DNA from: Dipteris shenzhenensis | Taxonomy: Eukaryota > Polypodiophyta > Polypodiopsida > Gleicheniales | NCBI GenBank assembly: GCA_047967505.1 | Contig: CM106541.1 | Length of the DNA: 64,000 bases | Direction: 5' to 3' (one strand) | Part shown: positions 11,601 through 22,254 of the stretch, piece by piece | Numbering within the stretch: the first letter of the stretch is position 1 | Layout: the number at the start of each line of letters is the position of its first letter | The notes under the pieces: model-generated | What the model was told of the DNA's origin: nothing | Databases searched by the model: none | The model's input: only the letters and a program-made list of their open reading frames with translations | Made by a program: the position numbers and the translations under genes

Positions 11601-13420
11601 AGTGCGGACAACCCACCAACTAGGTGGTGCTTGCACAACATCAGATTGCCAACGAGACAATGCTTGCCTGCCACCTGGGGATGCTCGCTTTGGACACCTC
11701 AGCCGTCCTAATTTCACTTCAAAAGAAAAGAAAAGAAAAGAACAGAAAAACTTTAACCCTGACTTGTAGATAGTTTAGATTAACTAGGATTGGGTTAGGA
11801 TAGCGAGGGTGAGTTAGGTTAACTTTCATTAGATTAGGTTAGGTTAACAGGATTAGTTACACTAAGATAGGTTAGTGTAATTGACAGTTAGTATAACTGT
11901 CAGTTAGAGTAACTCATTATTAGATCGCTCAGTTAGGTCAACTAATAAGGTCAGCTAGACTTAAGTCCATTCACACCCAAGCTTAGACCCAAGACCCCCA
12001 AAAAAGGCTTAAAATTGACTCAAATTTCAGGGTCCATATTTTGCTCATTTGGGACCCACGGATTGAGCTATGGTTTCACACATGGAAACACATGCTACGA
12101 GAAATTTTTCCAACCCATCTCACACCATTTCCGCATCCCTAACACTTGTCAATTTGCACCCCCGTGTGGGTCCCTTTTCGCGCTATTTCGCTAATAAGTT
12201 TCCACCATGACCTCCGCTTGACGATCCGTCTACACTGGCACGTTCCCCTAATCACGTGAGACAATCCTAGGCACATTTTTAACACGACGGTCCCTACTAC
12301 ACTAACGTATCTCTGATCCCCCTAACATTTTTACCCCTTCTTCGAGGGCTCGTATCTTGGCCATTTTAAGGCCAAATCACACTTAGTCTAAAACCAAGAT
12401 TCACATACCTAAAGTCCAATATCAAACGATAATTTTCAAGTCTTTTTACCATTGTTTTTAGTCTCGATAGGCGCCATTATGTAGGCATTGATTTTAACCC
12501 TTCGATTGTATATTTTTGCTCGAAAAGGTCAAAATCAATTGTAGATTTCAAAATAAAATGCAATCACTTGATGAGGTCACTTCAGGTTCTCTCTCGTGTC
12601 TCTTTTCTTTTTCCATTGTTTTCTCTTCCAAAGTGCTCAAAAGTGTTGTCTATTTGGCCGTTCATTGCACATACATGGTTTATCTATTTCACAAGCCACA
12701 AAGGGGACTCTTCCTTCCCTCTTAGGTGACGTCTATGGGACTTGGATCGTTGATGAAGTCTAAGCATGGAGGTAGTATTCTCCCAAGTCGGCACCAGTAG
12801 AAGGAGTAGGTGTTTTTCATGACAGTTTGACCCCCTATTAGTATTTTGCTCATAACTTTTCACTCAATGGTCCGATTTAAACGAAACTTATATCAGCGTG
12901 AAGCTCTATTCAAGGAGCATCATCTTTGTATTCAGTTATTATATTAGATGTCAAACCAAAAATCTATGACTCTCTGTGTGGGACTTTTTTTCAGACAGTT
13001 TTTACCTGTGTCCAGTAAACTGCCCATATCTTTCCGACCGCTTGTTTGTTTCTTACAAAACTTATATCAAAGAGAATTCCATTTCAAGGCGCATCTCAAT
13101 ACGTGATTGAATATTTTATATCATGTCTCTGTTGAAAGTTATGGGTCTCTGTGTCTTATGATAGTTTGGAGAGTGTTTTGAGCTACGTGTAAAGGTGTCT
13201 ATGTAGGAGGTGCAATGTTTCCTCAAAACCTACCCATCTGACCCAATCAGCCCCTTCAAACTCCTCGATATATATCAGTTCATGTCATGTTGAGCCGCAA
13301 GATATTCTTTCAACAACGTATCGCTCTTCTCTTTGGCACAGACTGGCTTGCTGAGATTATGGCCTCCGCTGATCCTTTCCTTCTCCCTATGCTTGAGTAC
13401 AACATCACTTGGGATGTTAC
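11600..13420. other. Unassigned stretch with GTTAG-rich segment
   Basis: About 11750-11960 is rich in GTTAG/TAGGTTA words and holds a small hairpin (TGACAGTTA/TAACTGTCA near 11882). Two loosely similar stretches at about 12840-12960 and 13010-13110 share 'AAACTTATATCA' and 'CAAGG(A/C)GCATC' words. The whole interval lies inside the block missing from the second S-D copy. No gene is recognised. Confidence 0.45.
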
Positions 13421-14105
13421 CATCTTCATTCTCATCTAAGGGAGGATAGTATGGTGTGGTCTCTTGGTATAAAAGCTTCTTTTTAATGTCCCCTTCCTAG
13501 TGATGAATATCTCTATCACTCAGTTCGAAAGTAGTAGGAAGTAAAGAGGTGCGTGAAGTTTATCACCCGTAACTTCATGCCACATCTTTTGGTGGAGACG
13601 CCGGGTACATTTGGTATTGGATTCATCACACCTTACTATACGGTCTTGGGTGTACTTGATTGCATGTTATGCCTAGTATAGGCATGTGTTTTCTGATGTG
13701 ATAAAGAAGATGCTTGAAAGAACTCCGTTAGAAGAGATTGCAGTTCGTTAAAGAAAACTGGAAAATTGTGAAGGTGATGCTCAAGCTATTCGCATGGTCA
13801 TCATGATCATATCCTTTATGTTTGCACTCTTGAATATGTTGGTGAATCGACAACGTTGGAGGCACAATGATAGATTGGGGATTGTTTCATGCACTAGTAG
13901 TTTGGTGTGAAGAAGAGTTGAGTCTTTGGGTAGCTTTTGACTATAACAGTGGAGTGGTGATTGTCAATTCTTTCAACTTCTTTTGCTATGCAAATGATGA
14001 AGAGTACAATATCTTGAAGCTGTTATGTGCACTTCCAATTGTGAGAAGGGTGATTCTTAAATCCATGTATACACAATGTTTTCATGGTGCTGGTTGGTCA
14101 CTTAT
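13421..14105 (+). repeat. Block D, copy 1 (matches 14273-14957)
   Basis: A 685-bp segment repeated at 14273-14957 with a constant offset of 852 bp and no indels; I count about seven substitutions, so the copies are about 99 % identical. Each copy has an unrecognised open frame of about 80-95 codons starting MIDWGLFHALVVWCEEELSL. The high identity implies a recent duplication. Confidence 0.92.
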
Positions 14106-14117
14106 CGAGATTTCAAT

Positions 14118-14273
14118 GAGACCAACATGTATAAATATATTTCAATGAAATCAAGCTCCCACTCTTTGGGGTTCAATGTTCACGCTCACTATTGTGTTCA
14201 TGTGATTGATCTCCATTGCGTCCATGCTCTCTTACACTAAATAGTGTTCTAGCATGCCCTTACCTTTGCACTC
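14118..14273 (+). repeat. Block S, copy 2
   Basis: Second copy of the 10521-10678 segment, joined directly to block D. Differences from copy 1 are a missing AA and one C/T change. Confidence 0.9.
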
Positions 14274-14957
14274 ATCTTCATTCTCATCTAAGGGAGGATA
14301 GTATGGTGTGGTCTCTTGGTATAAAAGCTTCTTTTTAATTTCCCCTTCCTAGTGATGAATATCTCTATCACTCAGTTCGAAAGTAGTAGGAAGTAAAGAG
14401 GTGCGTGAAGTTTATTACCCGTAACTTCATGCCACATCTTTTGGTGGAGATGCCGGGTACATTTGGTATTGGATTCATCACACCTTACTATACGGTCTTG
14501 GGTGTACTTGATTGCATGTTATGCCTAGTATAGGCATGTGTTTTCTGATGTGATAAAGAAGATGCATGAAAGAACTCCGTTAGAAGAGATTGCAGTCCGT
14601 TAAAGAAAACTGGAAAATTGTGAAGGTGATGCTCAAGCTATTCGCATGGTCATCATGATCATATCCTTTATGTTTGCACTCTTGAATATGTTGGTGAATC
14701 GACAACGCTGGAGGCACAATGATAGATTGGGGATTGTTTCATGCACTAGTAGTTTGGTGTGAAGAAGAGTTGAGTCTTTGGGTAGCTTTTGACTATAACA
14801 GTGGAGTGGTGATTGTCAATGCTTTCAACTTCTTTTGCTATGCAAATGATGAAGAGTACAATATCTTGAAGCTGTTATGTGCACTTCCAATTGTGAGAAG
14901 GGTGATTCTTAAATCCATGTATACACAATGTTTTCATGGTGCTGGTTGGTCACTTAT
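14273..14957 (+). repeat. Block D, copy 2
   Basis: Second copy of 13421-14105. It continues past 14957 into the sequence leading to the gag fragment, while copy 1 breaks off into block S. The open frame inside (14719-15003) is not recognised. Confidence 0.92.
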
Positions 14958-15109
14958 TTTTGAAGATTTTATTGAGGATCACATTGTGGAGAGTTTTCAA
15001 TAAGTGGTTATGTATAATAAGTTGGTCTTGGTATAGTAAGGATGTGTGGGATCTTGTTTGGGATCTTATTTGGATCTTGGTGTTTTTTTTTTGTGTTTCA
15101 TCATGGTGA

Positions 15110-16417
15110 TTCCAGTGTTTTGAGGGACACAAGGGGAAGACCGGAAGTCTTATCTTCGGGATTTTATTCGAGGATGCTGGCTTTTTGGATGGTCCATGAA
15201 GGATCAGGTGGAGATTTTGCTTATTTTCTTGAAGGTGTAGCCTTGAGTTGGCATGAGGCCTTGCCAGTCTCTACCAAGGAGGACTGGGACCAAGTGGTGG
15301 CTGCAATGAAGCAGAGATTTGGGGTAGTGGAGTCACCAAATGCTTTGATGTTGTAGTTGGACCAGTTCTATCAAGGAGAGGGTGAGATGGTCTCTATGTT
15401 GGCAATCCGATATGAAACTTTATGGACAAAGTATGAAAGGGCAGCTTTGCGAGTTGTGGCATCTGCATCATCAGCCCCTCAAAGTCTCGTAGGGATGGAG
15501 CACAAAAAGATGAGCAAATTTGTTAGGGCTTTAGAGCCACATCTTCACTCAAAAGTAATGAGTAAAGATCCAACAACATACATGGAGGCACTTCGCATGG
15601 CGACCAAGAAAGAAGCTTCTCTAAAGATTGAATCCTTTTTGTGTCTTCAATAGCTTCAACTTCTAAGGTGGAGGTAATGGGCACTCCTCAAGTACCAAAG
15701 TCCTCTGAGTTAGATCATAATATCTCCCAATTGATGGCAAAGTTTGTTGATTTCAAATTGCATTTGGTTAATGCATGACAACCTAGAGCACCCAAGAGTG
15801 AAGATAGGCCTCGAGATAAGAGTGGGGTCACTTGCTATGAATGTAATGAAAAAGGTCACTATTGCCGTGAGTGTCCTAGATTGAGAAAGAAAGAAGAAAA
15901 ACAAGTATCCTTGTTAGAAGCTTCTTTAGGGGATGAGGAACGAGAGGTAATGGAGGCTAAATGGAGGCATGGTAAAGCAAAAGAAGAAGAAGAAAGCAAG
16001 GATGAAGTAGATGAGGAACATCAGGAAGAGGAACACCGTAGTAAGAAAAAGAAGGCATCTAGAAGGAGAATTAGCCAGTCAGACTTTCCTCTAGGACAAG
16101 GAATTGGAAGCTATGACTTGTTGTTCAACCTTAAAGAAAAGGAAGCTCATATCACCTTTGGTAAATTACTTGCTTTGTCTCCAAAACTACGGAAGGAATG
16201 GGGAAAGCTAGCAAGCACAAGAGTGTCAAAGAAGAAAAGTGCCATTCCTGTTGTTCAAAAGGTAGATATAGATGTTGGTGATGATGTACCTGTGGTTGAT
16301 GTGATCATTGATGGTCAAGTGATTTCTAATGTGAACACACTATTCAAAATTATTGGACTTTCTCTCTTGGTTTGGACTTTTTTTTGGAGCATATCTTCCC
16401 CACTCAACTTCACTTAG
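15110..16417 (+). pseudogene. Ty3/gypsy-type gag-protease fragment, disrupted
   Basis: The first part (about 15118-15650) has the retrotransposon gag pattern: a WHEALP-type stretch, 'WDQVVAAMKQRFGV', then 'FVRALEPHLHSKVM'. An in-frame TAG at 15354-15356 interrupts it. A frameshift near 15645 and a TGA near 15777 precede a perfect CCHC zinc knuckle (15833-15874, C-x2-C-x4-H-x4-C, CYECNEKGHYCREC). An acidic, Lys-rich linker follows, then a protease-like end around 'VIIDGQVISNV', where the usual D-S/T-G active site is not intact. Reverse transcriptase, RNase H and integrase are absent, so the copy is truncated at about 16.42 kb. Gag would coat element RNA in virus-like particles. Confidence 0.85.
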
Positions 16418-16660
16418 TGAGCTCAAAAATTGGGTTTTTTAGAGCACTAAATGTGTCACTTATATACAAATATGGCCTTACTAAGCTAAAAAGTCAAGTG
16501 GTGACCTCTAATTTAAAAAAAAAAGGCTCAGTGAATCTATAATTCCCAAACTTGTGCATGGTGCGCCCATCCAATAACTATAATAATAATAATAGTAGTC
16601 TGCTAACTCTAGTTCAATTTTAACATTATGAAGTGAAAATATGACACCATATGAAAAGAG
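16418..16660. other. Short AT-rich gap
   Basis: AT-rich sequence between the gag fragment and the palindromic repeats; nothing recognised. Confidence 0.4.
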
Positions 16661-16661
16661 T

Positions 16662-16820
16662 TTGTTGAATTCAACATGTAAGTGGTGTATAGATACACCA
16701 TTTTTTTGAAAAAAAAGAGATTGTTGAATTCAATATATAAGTGGTGTATAGATACACCCTTTTTTTAAAAAACAAACCATACAATAAATTATCTTATTAG
16801 TGGTGTATAGATACACCATT
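16662..16820. repeat. Three GGTGTAT-AG-ATACACC palindromes spaced 59 bp
   Basis: The 16-base palindrome occurs at 16684-16699, 16743-16758 and 16802-16817, exactly 59 bp apart. The surrounding 59-bp unit (TTGTTGAATTCAA...) is clearly repeated for the first two. The array lies just downstream of the stop codon of the minus-strand transposase-like gene. This position fits subterminal binding repeats of a DNA transposon or a terminator-like array. Confidence 0.9.
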
Positions 16821-16850
16821 TGTATGGAAAAAAGCATACAAAACATTATC

Positions 16851-17884
16851 TTATGCATCTGAATCTTGTTCAGAGTCATCAGATTCATGTAATGTATTTG
16901 CGCTTGATGGGTCAAGTCTTGCCAAATGATGTTTAATATGGACACAACTTGGATCAGGGATTGTGATACATTTTTCAACATTGTATCCATGCTTCTTTTT
17001 AAAACTTCGTGTCCTCGATTTCCAGTAATGAATAATGCTACTAACTTCCACCTCTGTTAATCCCTCATTATTTGGAACCCATTCACATTTCTTTTGCAAG
17101 CATCCCTCATAGAGTTGTTTTATTGTATATCTTCTCGGGAGATTTTTTAATGGCTTTGGTTCATACCATAAAGCTATAAATGTTATAGGAGTTCCCTTGT
17201 CATCCCTTTCTATCTTAGCAACCTTTGCAACCCAAATTGGGCCACCTTGGTCATCCAACTCTGAACCTGGATCAGATGCCCAAACTACAACAAATAGACC
17301 CTCTTCAATCTCATTAGATATGGTATAAACTTTGGTAAGGGTTTGTCTCCCTTCTTGCCACAATATTTTTGAGGTAAAAGGCATTCCTCTGCTTCCTCCA
17401 TATCTACTAACATATTTATATCCAAAGGAAAACTTGGTGACCTAGCTTGTTCCAGCCAAAAGGATTCACAGTATTTAATGCTCATTAAGTTTTCTTGTCT
17501 TTCTAAAGATTGGATAAGTGCTTCAGTTGATTTGATTGTCTCCAAATTCTTAATTGATTGCTCAGGATATTTTTGCATCATACTTTGAAGACGTTTAATG
17601 AAGGCTTTCAAGCCTTTCATTTCATCTATGTCAAGTGATTTGTTTTTTGCAAGAACAAATCTAGTTTCCTCCAATGGAATTATTCGTTGTAATAAAGCAT
17701 ATGACTCACTCCATAAATGATCTCCATCTACTGAGTAGTGCTTCCATTGCATCACTGGAATATTGTTCTGCATGTGAAACCGAAAGTAGTGTGGATTTGT
17801 GTGTCCTATTAGGGCATCATCTTCTCTTTGGAAATGTGGTTCTATGAATGCTCTCCAATCTACCATCCTCTCTAAGATAGCCAC
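16851..17884 (-). pseudogene. C-terminal part of a decayed DDE-type transposase gene
   Basis: Two overlapping frames read in order on the minus strand. The first (17884 to 17285) is a helical segment of about 199 aa. The second (17384 to 16851) contains 'PIWVAKVAKIERDD', 'FIALWYEP' and an acidic end ESDDSEQDSDA. The WVAKV...WYEP pattern resembles a small SH3/BAH-like fold found at the C-terminus of some large transposases. The overlap at 17285-17384 implies a frameshift or an intron. Upstream on the same strand lies the catalytic-core remnant (17885-18998). The reading belongs with the neighbouring minus-strand segments rather than with a separate gene. Confidence 0.55.
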
Positions 17885-18998
17885 TTCTGATTCTTCCTTG
17901 CAAGAACCTCTAATTTTTTTCCCAATTTAAAATAGCATATCCTCCATTGTCAAAACATCCATTGCCTTCAACTCACCAGAGATAACACTGAAGATTTGAT
18001 CTATGTCTTCATGTGTACGTCGACAAGAAGAAAGCCAACTTCCACTTCTTCAAATATTTTCAAACCAACTAGCATAGAGCATAAAGCAAATATATATTTA
18101 TTCTTGTTCTCTCTCCAACAGCTTGTATTCGTAATGTGTTAGGTAAACATCCGTGAGCATCTCTGACCTTTCTTATTGCTTTCATGACTGATGTAACACC
18201 CTAGTTACTATCATGGTCATGCAAGCTATCAATCCATACATCACAAAAGATTCGGTATCCATGTACTAATACTCCACACAAGTGTGTTTTTAGTCCATGT
18301 TTGCCCTCCAATGCCGGTGGGATACGTCTATATCATGGCAAAGTGGTTATATTCTGGTCCATGTCATCAATGGTGATGCACATGGACTTATCGACATGTG
18401 AAATAGCTTCCTCTCTCTAAGAGGCATACAACTTTTGATCATCCTGCACATGACGTAAATGGATTGATCGCCATTTAATATATCTTCCTCGCTACTGCTC
18501 ACATTTACTATGTTCAATGGCATTCTTTAATTCATCACATGTCTTACATTTTGACATCCTTTGCTTTGATGGTGTCTTGAGATGGCAAAAAACTCTACGC
18601 CAAATTTTGTACAAGGTTGATCGTGAAATCATGCTCTTATCTCTGTCTTGTAAAGTTTTATTGACAGTTTCTAGGATGACCTTCTTTGTCATTCCCAAAG
18701 GAAGATGTTGTTGGCATTCGACACGTCCATCTAGCATTGTTTGTTGAAGATGAGGCTGCAGTAATGCATGGTCTTCGAGAACTTGCTTTAATGTTGCGGT
18801 TGCATTTATAGTGCTTCCATGGCATTTAAGCTTGTAGGTATTTCCATGAATTGTATGAACCACTTTTTCTTTCACCTCTGCCCAGATGGTCCAGTATGTG
18901 CCATGTGATAGTCCAGTTAACCATTGATATCCTCGATTGCAAATGGGTCTCCCATTAACCATGGGTTTCAATCTAGGTTTATAGTGTCTTGTGCTCAA
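17885..18998 (-). pseudogene. Catalytic core remnant of DDE-type (DUF7869-like) transposase
   Basis: From 18998 down the strand reads 'VNGRPICNRGYQWLTGLSHG', then 'SRSTLYKIWRRVF' and a Cys pair 'SKCKTCDELK'. After a stop it continues with 'MCITIDDMDQNITTLP', 'GKHGLKTHLCGVLVHG' and 'LHDHDSN'. In a third frame it reads 'THEDIDQIFSVISGELKAM'. This order (zinc-type SKC-x2-C, a D-x2-DQN segment, a G-x4-G segment, then THEDID) matches, as I recall, a widespread transposase family annotated with DUF7869. I count at least four in-frame stops and one frameshift (the V-G-[H]-THEDID junction), so it is not functional. The family name comes from memory and needs a profile search. Confidence 0.6.
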
Positions 18999-19066
18999 AT
19001 CTTGATTAGTGCCTTGATGAAGAAAGCATGAAAACTCTTGAAGAAGATAGTTATGTCTATTAGGCG

Positions 19067-19420
19067 CTATCTTACTCCAAATACCAAGGCGTATGGCTGC
19101 ACAATCATCTTTCCAACTTTTCTAATGCAAAGTCTCTTGCAACAAACTGGCATAAGCATCCTTTCCATATTCTCCTCGGATAGCATTACATGTCTCTTTG
19201 GTTTTGGAATTGATGCCATGATTCTTCGCCTCTTCACACTCACATACTTTCTTTTTGTAAATAGTGTCTTGTGTTTTCTAGTTGTAAGACCATCAAACCT
19301 CGAATCCATATCCCTTGAATCTTCATCTTTATAATCAAATGCTGTGTGGGCTTGAGAATTATTTGATACCTTATAATGTCTTGGAAATGGCAATCTGGTA
19401 GACATGTTCATTGATGTCAA
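19067..19420 (-). pseudogene. Basic DNA-binding-like segment of the same transposase gene
   Basis: A 117-aa frame, Lys/Arg-rich in the middle (TRKHKTLFTKRKYVSVKRRR), then 'PVCCKRLCIRKVGKMIV'. It runs by one frameshift near 19070-19090 into a segment 'LQEFSCFLHQGTNQDLSTRH' and then the core at 18998. It is probably the N-terminal DNA-binding region. It is listed apart because the frame changes at both ends. Confidence 0.5.
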
Positions 19421-19495
19421 TTTGTTGCCAATGCCTCTTGAATTTTGTGGTTGAACTGTTTCTCCTTTGTAACTTAATATTCTCCCATCTATATT

Positions 19496-20671
19496 CTATG
19501 GCATGCTAGCAACAATATTACGAACAACATGACAAGTCTCAGATTCTGTGCCCCTTTTGCCTTGTGTTCGAGTGGTAAGATCATGATCATTGTCACTAAT
19601 ATCATCAATTCTTGTTATTGCATCACTTATCCCATCGATCTTTGTGTGTATTTTTCTTTGTGGTCCCATCTTATTATTCTCAACACAAGACAAGTCTTCT
19701 ATATCAGTAAGCATGTTTGAGTCACTTGCAACACAAGACAAGTCTTCTATACCAGTGAGCCTATTCGAGTCACTTGCAACACAGGACAAGTCTTCTATAT
19801 CAATGAGCCTATTCGAGTCACTTGCAACACATGATAAGCCTTCTATACCAGTCAGCCTATTCGAGTCACTTGCAACACAAGACAAGTCTTCTATACCAGT
19901 GAGTATATTTGAGTCACTTGCAACACAAGAAACCTTTTCTACATCAACATCTGTTACTATAATGTCCTCAATACCTGTGAGCATGCCACTATGATACTCT
20001 CGATTACTACTATAGCTTCTTATCAATTTGGATCCCATTTGTGTTATAGTCCTTTTCTTCTGATAATATTCTATTGTGTCTTCCATGACATTGAAGGAAA
20101 CTGTCTTGGGCAAACTTGATTTCAAGAAAGCTAACCCCCATTTACAAGTACTATGAACTTGTAGTTGAGACGTAGTATTATGGACGTCTAAATGTGAAGT
20201 ACTATCCATTGCATTTTGAATGACACCTGCACTAGTCAACTTAATTATCTCCACTATATAGAGAAAACTCTGAGCATAGCCCTTAAAGTTGCCAATTGCT
20301 AAAACTTCTCTGGAGCAAGATAAAATCTCTACTTTTTTCCCCTCAAAATAAGTTTTCTTGATATCTTGAAAGTATGTCTTTGGAACAATTTCATCTTGGT
20401 CCCAGAGTGTTCTGTGTGCCTGCATATCAAATATGTCACATTGTAAAATATCTCCCAATGTTTCAAAGTCTCCATGTGGATATTTTAAATGTACTTCAGG
20501 ATTTACAACGTTGGTGATTATCACTACACATCTTCTCTCACCACAACGTTGGAAATGACACACATTCATAGGATCAAGACTATGAATTCGTCCAAAAGCC
20601 ACCACTTCATTCTTCTTATATAACACCACATCCATACCCTCTATTAGGATGAATACCTGTTTTATGTACAA
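19496..20671 (-). CDS. 391-aa N-terminal ORF with 16-aa tandem repeats, transposon-associated
   Basis: The longest intact frame of the minus-strand gene cluster. Residues 1 to about 180 form a mixed alpha/beta region with no motif I recognise ('HFQRCGERRCVVIITNV', 'LWDQDEIVPKTYF'). Residues of about 240-330 are five to six copies of a 16-aa repeat (SCVASDSNRLTGIEDL) encoded by a 48-bp minisatellite (about 19681-19968). The end is acidic and polar. Its direction, spacing and position just upstream of the transposase segments suggest it is the first part of the same element gene or a partner protein. Palindromes and telomere-like repeats lie in its upstream region (20.77-22.15 kb). Confidence 0.5.
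   Translation of the reverse strand: MYIKQVFILIEGMDVVLYKKNEVVAFGRIHSLDPMNVCHFQRCGERRCVVIITNVVNPEVHLKYPHGDFETLGDILQCDIFDMQAHRTLWDQDEIVPKTYFQDIKKTYFEGKKVEILSCSREVLAIGNFKGYAQSFLYIVEIIKLTSAGVIQNAMDSTSHLDVHNTTSQLQVHSTCKWGLAFLKSSLPKTVSFNVMEDTIEYYQKKRTITQMGSKLIRSYSSNREYHSGMLTGIEDIIVTDVDVEKVSCVASDSNILTGIEDLSCVASDSNRLTGIEGLSCVASDSNRLIDIEDLSCVASDSNRLTGIEDLSCVASDSNMLTDIEDLSCVENNKMGPQRKIHTKIDGISDAITRIDDISDNDHDLTTRTQGKRGTESETCHVVRNIVASMP
19681..19968. repeat. 48-bp coding minisatellite, ~6 copies
   Basis: Period exactly 48 bp; 'GAGTCACTTGCAACAC' recurs at about 19720, 19768, 19816, 19864 and 19912. Period and substitutions keep the minus-strand frame open, so it was amplified within coding sequence. Confidence 0.9.
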
Positions 20672-20764
20672 AAATAGATTAGCTACTCAAAATGAACATA
20701 ATAAATAATCATTGAGCTTATTATTACTTAATAACTTCTATATCAAAACTAGCAGAGAAGGCAT

Positions 20765-20965
20765 TAAACCTAAACCCTATATCCTAAACTTTAAACAATT
20801 AATACCAAAACATCTTAACCACCGTAAATCCTAAACTTTAAACATTTAATTCCTAAACCCTAAACCCTAAATCCTAAACTCCTAAACAATAAATTCTAAA
20901 CCTTAAACCCTAAACTCTAAATCCTAAATCTTAAATCCTAAACCCTAAACCCTAACCTTAAAATA
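20765..20965. repeat. Degenerate telomere-like repeats, CCCTAAA orientation
   Basis: Many CCCTAAA, TCCTAAA and CTTTAAA heptamers in near-tandem order, for example 'CCTAAACCCTAAACCCTAAC' near 20938-20956. This is the Arabidopsis-type plant telomere repeat in degenerate form. The G-rich orientation is found on the other side of the palindrome array. Confidence 0.85.
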
Positions 20966-20994
20966 CAACCAAAATCTAATGAATTTTTTAAATT

Positions 20995-21700
20995 TATGCA
21001 ATAGGTTGGATATATCCCCCAACCTGTTGCTTGAGTAACAGGTTGGGGGATATATCCAACCTATTGCATAAATCAAGAATTTTCCTTATTTGTGAAACCA
21101 TTTGATATACAGTTGGGGAATATATCCAACCTATTGCACAACTCAAGAATTTTCTTGATTTGTGCAAGGTTGGATATACCCCCAACCTATTGCTCGAGCA
21201 ACAGGTTGGGGGTATATCCAACCTGTTGCTCGAGCAATAGGTTAGGGGGTATATCCAACCTGTTGCACGAGTCAAGAAAATTCTTGACTTGTGCAATAGG
21301 TTGGATAAACCCCCATTTTCTTGACTCGTGCAACAGGTTGGATATACCCCCCAACCTATTGCTTGAGCAACAGGTTGGGGTGACCCCAACCTGTTACTCA
21401 AGAAATAGGTTGGGGTCACCCCAATCGAGGCCTATTGTTGGATATATCCCCCAACTTGTTGAGCAATAGGTTGGGGGTATATCCAATCTGTTGCACAAAT
21501 CAAGAAAATTCTCGATTTGTGTAACAGGTTGGATATACCCCCCAACCTATTGCTTGAGCAACATGTTGGGGGGTATATCCAACCTGTTGTACAAATCAAG
21601 AAAATTCCTTGATTTTTGCAATAGGTTGAGTGCACCATTAACCTACTCCACTTGCAACAGGTTGGGGGATATATCAAACCTATTGCACAAATTGAAAAAA
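20995..21700. repeat. Nested palindrome array (AACCTRTTGC family)
   Basis: The whole 0.7 kb is built from self-complementary modules. Core words are CAATAGGTTGGATATA, CCCCCAACCTGTTGC and their complements. They are joined by the palindromes GCTCGAGC or by TCAAGAAAATTCTTGA-type links. Near 21370-21420 sits a second-level palindrome around GGTTGGGGTGACCCCAACC. Almost every sub-segment has a reverse complement nearby, so a transcript would fold into long hairpins. Apparent reading frames (Pro/Asn/Arg/Leu-rich) are artefacts. Confidence 0.92.
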
Positions 21701-21717
21701 ATTATTAAATTTTGATT

Positions 21718-22165
21718 GTATTTTAGGGTTAGGGTTTAGGGTTTAGCATTTAGGGTTAAGGATTTAGGGCTTAGGATTTAAGATTTAGTGTTTAGGGTTT
21801 CGGGTTTATGATTATGTTTTTAGGGTTTAGGGTTTAGGATTTAGGGTTTAGGGTTTAGAATCTAGGGTTTAGGGTTTAGGATTTAGCATTTAGGGTTTAT
21901 GAGTATTGTTTTCAGGTTTAGGATTTAGGATTTAGGTTTTAGGTTTTAGGATTTAGGGTTTAGTATACAAGATCATGAGCTTAGAGTCTAGAATCTAGGG
22001 TTTAGGATTGAAAATTAGGTTTTAGAATTTAAGTTATAGGGGTTAGGGTTTAAGGTATAGGGTTTAGGGATTATAATTGTTATATAAGTTTAAGAGCTTA
22101 GATTGTATAATCTAAGATTTAGGGAACTTTAGGATTTAAGATTTAGGGCGTAAGATTTAAGGTAT
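21718..22165. repeat. Degenerate telomere-like repeats, TTTAGGG orientation
   Basis: Long run of TTTAGGG, TTTAGGA and TTTAGCA heptamers, best between 21723 and 21960. It mirrors the CCCTAAA arm at 20765-20965, so the palindrome array is flanked by outward inverted telomere-like arms. Confidence 0.88.
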
Positions 22166-22254
22166 ATAGACTATATAAAATATGCATTCCAAAGTATTTA
22201 GTTTAGATATATATAGACTATATGTTATATGCTTTTCAAAGTGTTTTGTTTTTA

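Noticed and set aside
10621-11623. Overlapping frames of 60-130 codons, Leu/Ser/Pro- or Arg/Glu/Gly-rich
   Set aside because: Composition artefacts of the TCC/CCA tracts.
20765-22165. True chromosome end or functional telomere
   Set aside because: Repeats are degenerate, interrupted, in opposite orientations and internal to the window.
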